Below are positions 48,284 to 49,822 of a DNA stretch of 49,822 nt, one piece after another (positions within the stretch are counted from its first letter, which is position 1; the number at the start of each line of letters is the position of its first letter). The position numbers were made by a program, and so were the translations under genes. The notes below the pieces were generated by a model. That model saw nothing but the letters and a program-made list of their open reading frames with translations, was not told the origin of the DNA and did not search any database. Source of the DNA: an uncultured Geobacter sp. (lineage in GTDB: Bacteria > Desulfobacterota > Desulfuromonadia > Geobacterales > CAIOGM01); contig CAIOGM010000026.1 in assembly GCA_903857795.1 (NCBI GenBank), positions 1-49,822 on the forward strand, in the 5' to 3' direction.

Positions 48284-49656
48284 AGCCCCTCCGGTGACGT
48301 CATCTCGATGCCATGCCCCTTGATCCTCTTGAAGAGGAGGCTCCGCTCCACCTCCAGCAGGTCGGCGGCCCGGCTCACGTCCCACCCGCACCCCTCAAGA
48401 GTCCGGACGAGGTACTCCCGTTCGAACTGCTCCCGCGCCTCTCTGAGCGGAACGACTCCGGCCGGGGGGTGCCCGGCGGTCGGCGCCGCCACCGCCGGGC
48501 GGAGGAAGAGCGGGAGTGCCTCCTCCCCGATCACCCCTCCGGCGGTCATGATCACCAACCGCTCCACCACGTTTTTCAACTCCCGCACGTTGCCCGGCCA
48601 ACCGTAGGCGACCAGGCGCGCCACGACCTCACGAGCGAGCCGTTTGCGCCCCTTCCCCTCGCGGCGGCTGTAGAGGGAGAGGAACTGCTCCGTAAGCGGC
48701 CCGATATCCTCCGGCCGCTCCCTCAACGGCGGGAGCGTGAGCGACAGGACGTTGAGCGCAGAGTAGAGTTCATCCAGGAACCGCCCCTCGCGGCACTCCG
48801 CCTCCAGGGGACGGACGGCGGTGGCGATAACCCGGACCTTGGCCTCCAGCGGCTGGACCCCGCCTACCCGCAGGAAGAGCTCTTCCCGCAGCAGGCGGAG
48901 CAGCCCCACCTGGGTTCGCAGCGGAAGCGTCTCGATCCGGTGGAGGAGGAGCGTCCCCCCCTCGGCCAGGTCGACCTTCCCCTTCTTCCGGCTCACGGCG
49001 CCGGGAAAGGCCCCCTTTTCATGGCCGAAGAGCTCACTGTCAACGAGCTCGTCGGGGATACCGGCGCAGTTCAGTTCAATAAACGGATTGGCCCGACAGG
49101 GGCTGTTGAGGTGGATCACCCGTGCGGCCAGCCCCTTCCCCGCACCCCGCTCGCCGGTGATGAGGAGCGGGGCGTCGCTGGAGGCGACCAGCAGCAGCTG
49201 CTCTCCCACCCTCCTCATGACGCTGGAATCGCCGACCATGACCTGCTCCTGGGCGGCGAGATTCAAGAGGGAGCGGTTCTGCTCCCTGAGGAGGCTCATG
49301 GCCAGGGCGTTGGCCACCGTGACCAGGATCTTCTCCAGAGAGAGCGGCTTCTCGATGAAGTCATAGGCCCCCATCTTGGTGGCCTTCACCGCCGTCTCGA
49401 TGGTGCCATGTCCCGACATCATGATCACCGGGAGATACGGGTGCGACTCCTTGAGCCGTCGCAACGTTTCCATGCCGTCGATCCCCGGCATCCAGATATC
49501 CAGGAGCACCAGATCGGGAGGCTCTGCCCGGACCAGCTCGATCCCCGCCTCACCGGAAGCGGCCCCCAGGGTGACGAACCCCTCGTCTTCAAGTATCCCC
49601 GCCAGGGAGCTCCGGATATTCGCCTCGTCATCGATGATCAGCAGTGTCTCTTTCAT
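48280..49656 (-). CDS. Sigma-54-activator-like response regulator with degenerate AAA domain
   Basis: 458 aa with receiver (Asp53 in LVLLDIWMPG), AAA domain (about 135-370) and Fis-type HTH (about 415-452). The layout is NtrX/NtrC-like, but key motifs are changed: GAFTGA is GAFPGA (215-220), Walker B reads LLLHRIE instead of LFLDEIG (His239-Arg240 in place of Asp-Glu), Walker A is GERGAGKG, the sensor Asn is lost (ATAVRPLE), and the second arginine-finger region has Ala (YSALNV). ATP hydrolysis and sigma-54 contact are unlikely. ATG at 49656 follows AGGACTTTT. Coupled to the radical SAM gene. Confidence 0.92.
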   Translation of the reverse strand: MKETLLIIDDEANIRSSLAGILEDEGFVTLGAASGEAGIELVRAEPPDLVLLDIWMPGIDGMETLRRLKESHPYLPVIMMSGHGTIETAVKATKMGAYDFIEKPLSLEKILVTVANALAMSLLREQNRSLLNLAAQEQVMVGDSSVMRRVGEQLLLVASSDAPLLITGERGAGKGLAARVIHLNSPCRANPFIELNCAGIPDELVDSELFGHEKGAFPGAVSRKKGKVDLAEGGTLLLHRIETLPLRTQVGLLRLLREELFLRVGGVQPLEAKVRVIATAVRPLEAECREGRFLDELYSALNVLSLTLPPLRERPEDIGPLTEQFLSLYSRREGKGRKRLAREVVARLVAYGWPGNVRELKNVVERLVIMTAGGVIGEEALPLFLRPAVAAPTAGHPPAGVVPLREAREQFEREYLVRTLEGCGWDVSRAADLLEVERSLLFKRIKGHGIEMTSPEGL

Positions 49657-49745
49657 AAAAGTCCTGGGGTCAAGGTTCGTAGTTCTAGGTTCTATAGTAT
49701 TTCAGATATTGTTTTTGGGAGAATTGTTTAATGTTGGTTATAGCT

Positions 49746-49781
49746 CCCTCCCTTTCAAGGGGAGGGCTGGGGTGGGGATGG
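49746..49781. repeat. REP-like palindromic repeat at window end
   Basis: CCCTCCCTTT-C-AAGGGGAGGG hairpin followed by CTGGGGTGGGG, same type as 2338-2371. The remaining sequence to the window end (GGGATGGG ... CCCATCCCCC) forms a further inverted pairing and looks like part of the same element. Confidence 0.55.
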
Positions 49782-49822
49782 GTTTAGTACGAAGAGTTCC
49801 CCATCCCCCTCCTGACCTCCCC

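Noticed and set aside
47111-48607. 498-codon plus-strand frame opposite the radical SAM gene
   Set aside because: Antisense to a gene with clear catalytic motifs and coupled start; no family resemblance.

Overview
The window is about 50 kb of GC-rich bacterial chromosome that looks like a member of the Geobacter group (Desulfuromonadota). The evidence for this is a nif operon preceded by an ANTAR response regulator gene (as with gnfR and nifH of Geobacter sulfurreducens), a five-heme c-type cytochrome attached to a quinol-oxidising cytochrome b/Rieske module, many two-component and second-messenger genes, and the linked order rnc, radical SAM, era, der. Most of it is ordinary core chromosome. 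I see no prophage, integron, CRISPR array, rRNA or tRNA.

Layout. 1-2.1 kb: the 5' part of nifD, nifH with a sigma-54 promoter and a structured leader, and the ANTAR regulator gene. 2.4-5.5 kb: a membrane-fusion protein and ABC ATPase with no permease, a near-perfect terminator hairpin, then a secreted Cache-domain protein and a SatP-type acetate transporter. 5.8-12.1 kb, minus strand: an MscS-type channel split by an in-frame stop, truA, a Cys-tailed unknown, a receiver protein, an MlaF-type ATPase, a 33-codon membrane peptide and a mannose-1-phosphate guanylyltransferase. 12.1-18.2 kb, minus strand: ftsH-folP-cdaA-ybbR-glmM-pdxJ, mostly with overlapping or closely spaced ends, combining membrane proteolysis, folate, c-di-AMP, cell-wall precursor and vitamin B6 functions. 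18.3-25.6 kb: an unknown membrane protein, an RluA-family synthase, der, era, a radical SAM gene, rnc and a Fic gene. 25.9-31.7 kb, plus strand: an NrfJ-like lipoprotein, ligA, acylphosphatase, enolase, a C_GCAxxG_C_C protein and a metallo-beta-lactamase-fold enzyme.

31.8-39.3 kb is a signalling block: a Crp/Fnr regulator, CheD, an HD-GYP protein lacking the catalytic His, an HExxH protein, a small unknown, a HAMP-rich histidine kinase, and a degenerate EAL-HDOD protein coupled to a receiver protein. 39.6-43.3 kb holds a Cys/His-rich small protein, Rieske protein, cytochrome b and pentaheme cytochrome, then pta under its own promoter. 43.5-49.7 kb holds a large hybrid kinase, a radical SAM protein and a sigma-54-activator-like response regulator whose ATPase motifs are badly eroded.

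The observations most worth checking are the nifH leader, which can fold into two tandem hexaloop hairpins that exclude an intrinsic terminator; the eroded sigma-54 activator translationally coupled to a radical SAM enzyme; the stop codon splitting the MscS gene; and the signalling block containing two apparently dead second-messenger domains. No clearly new multi-gene defence or mobile system is visible.
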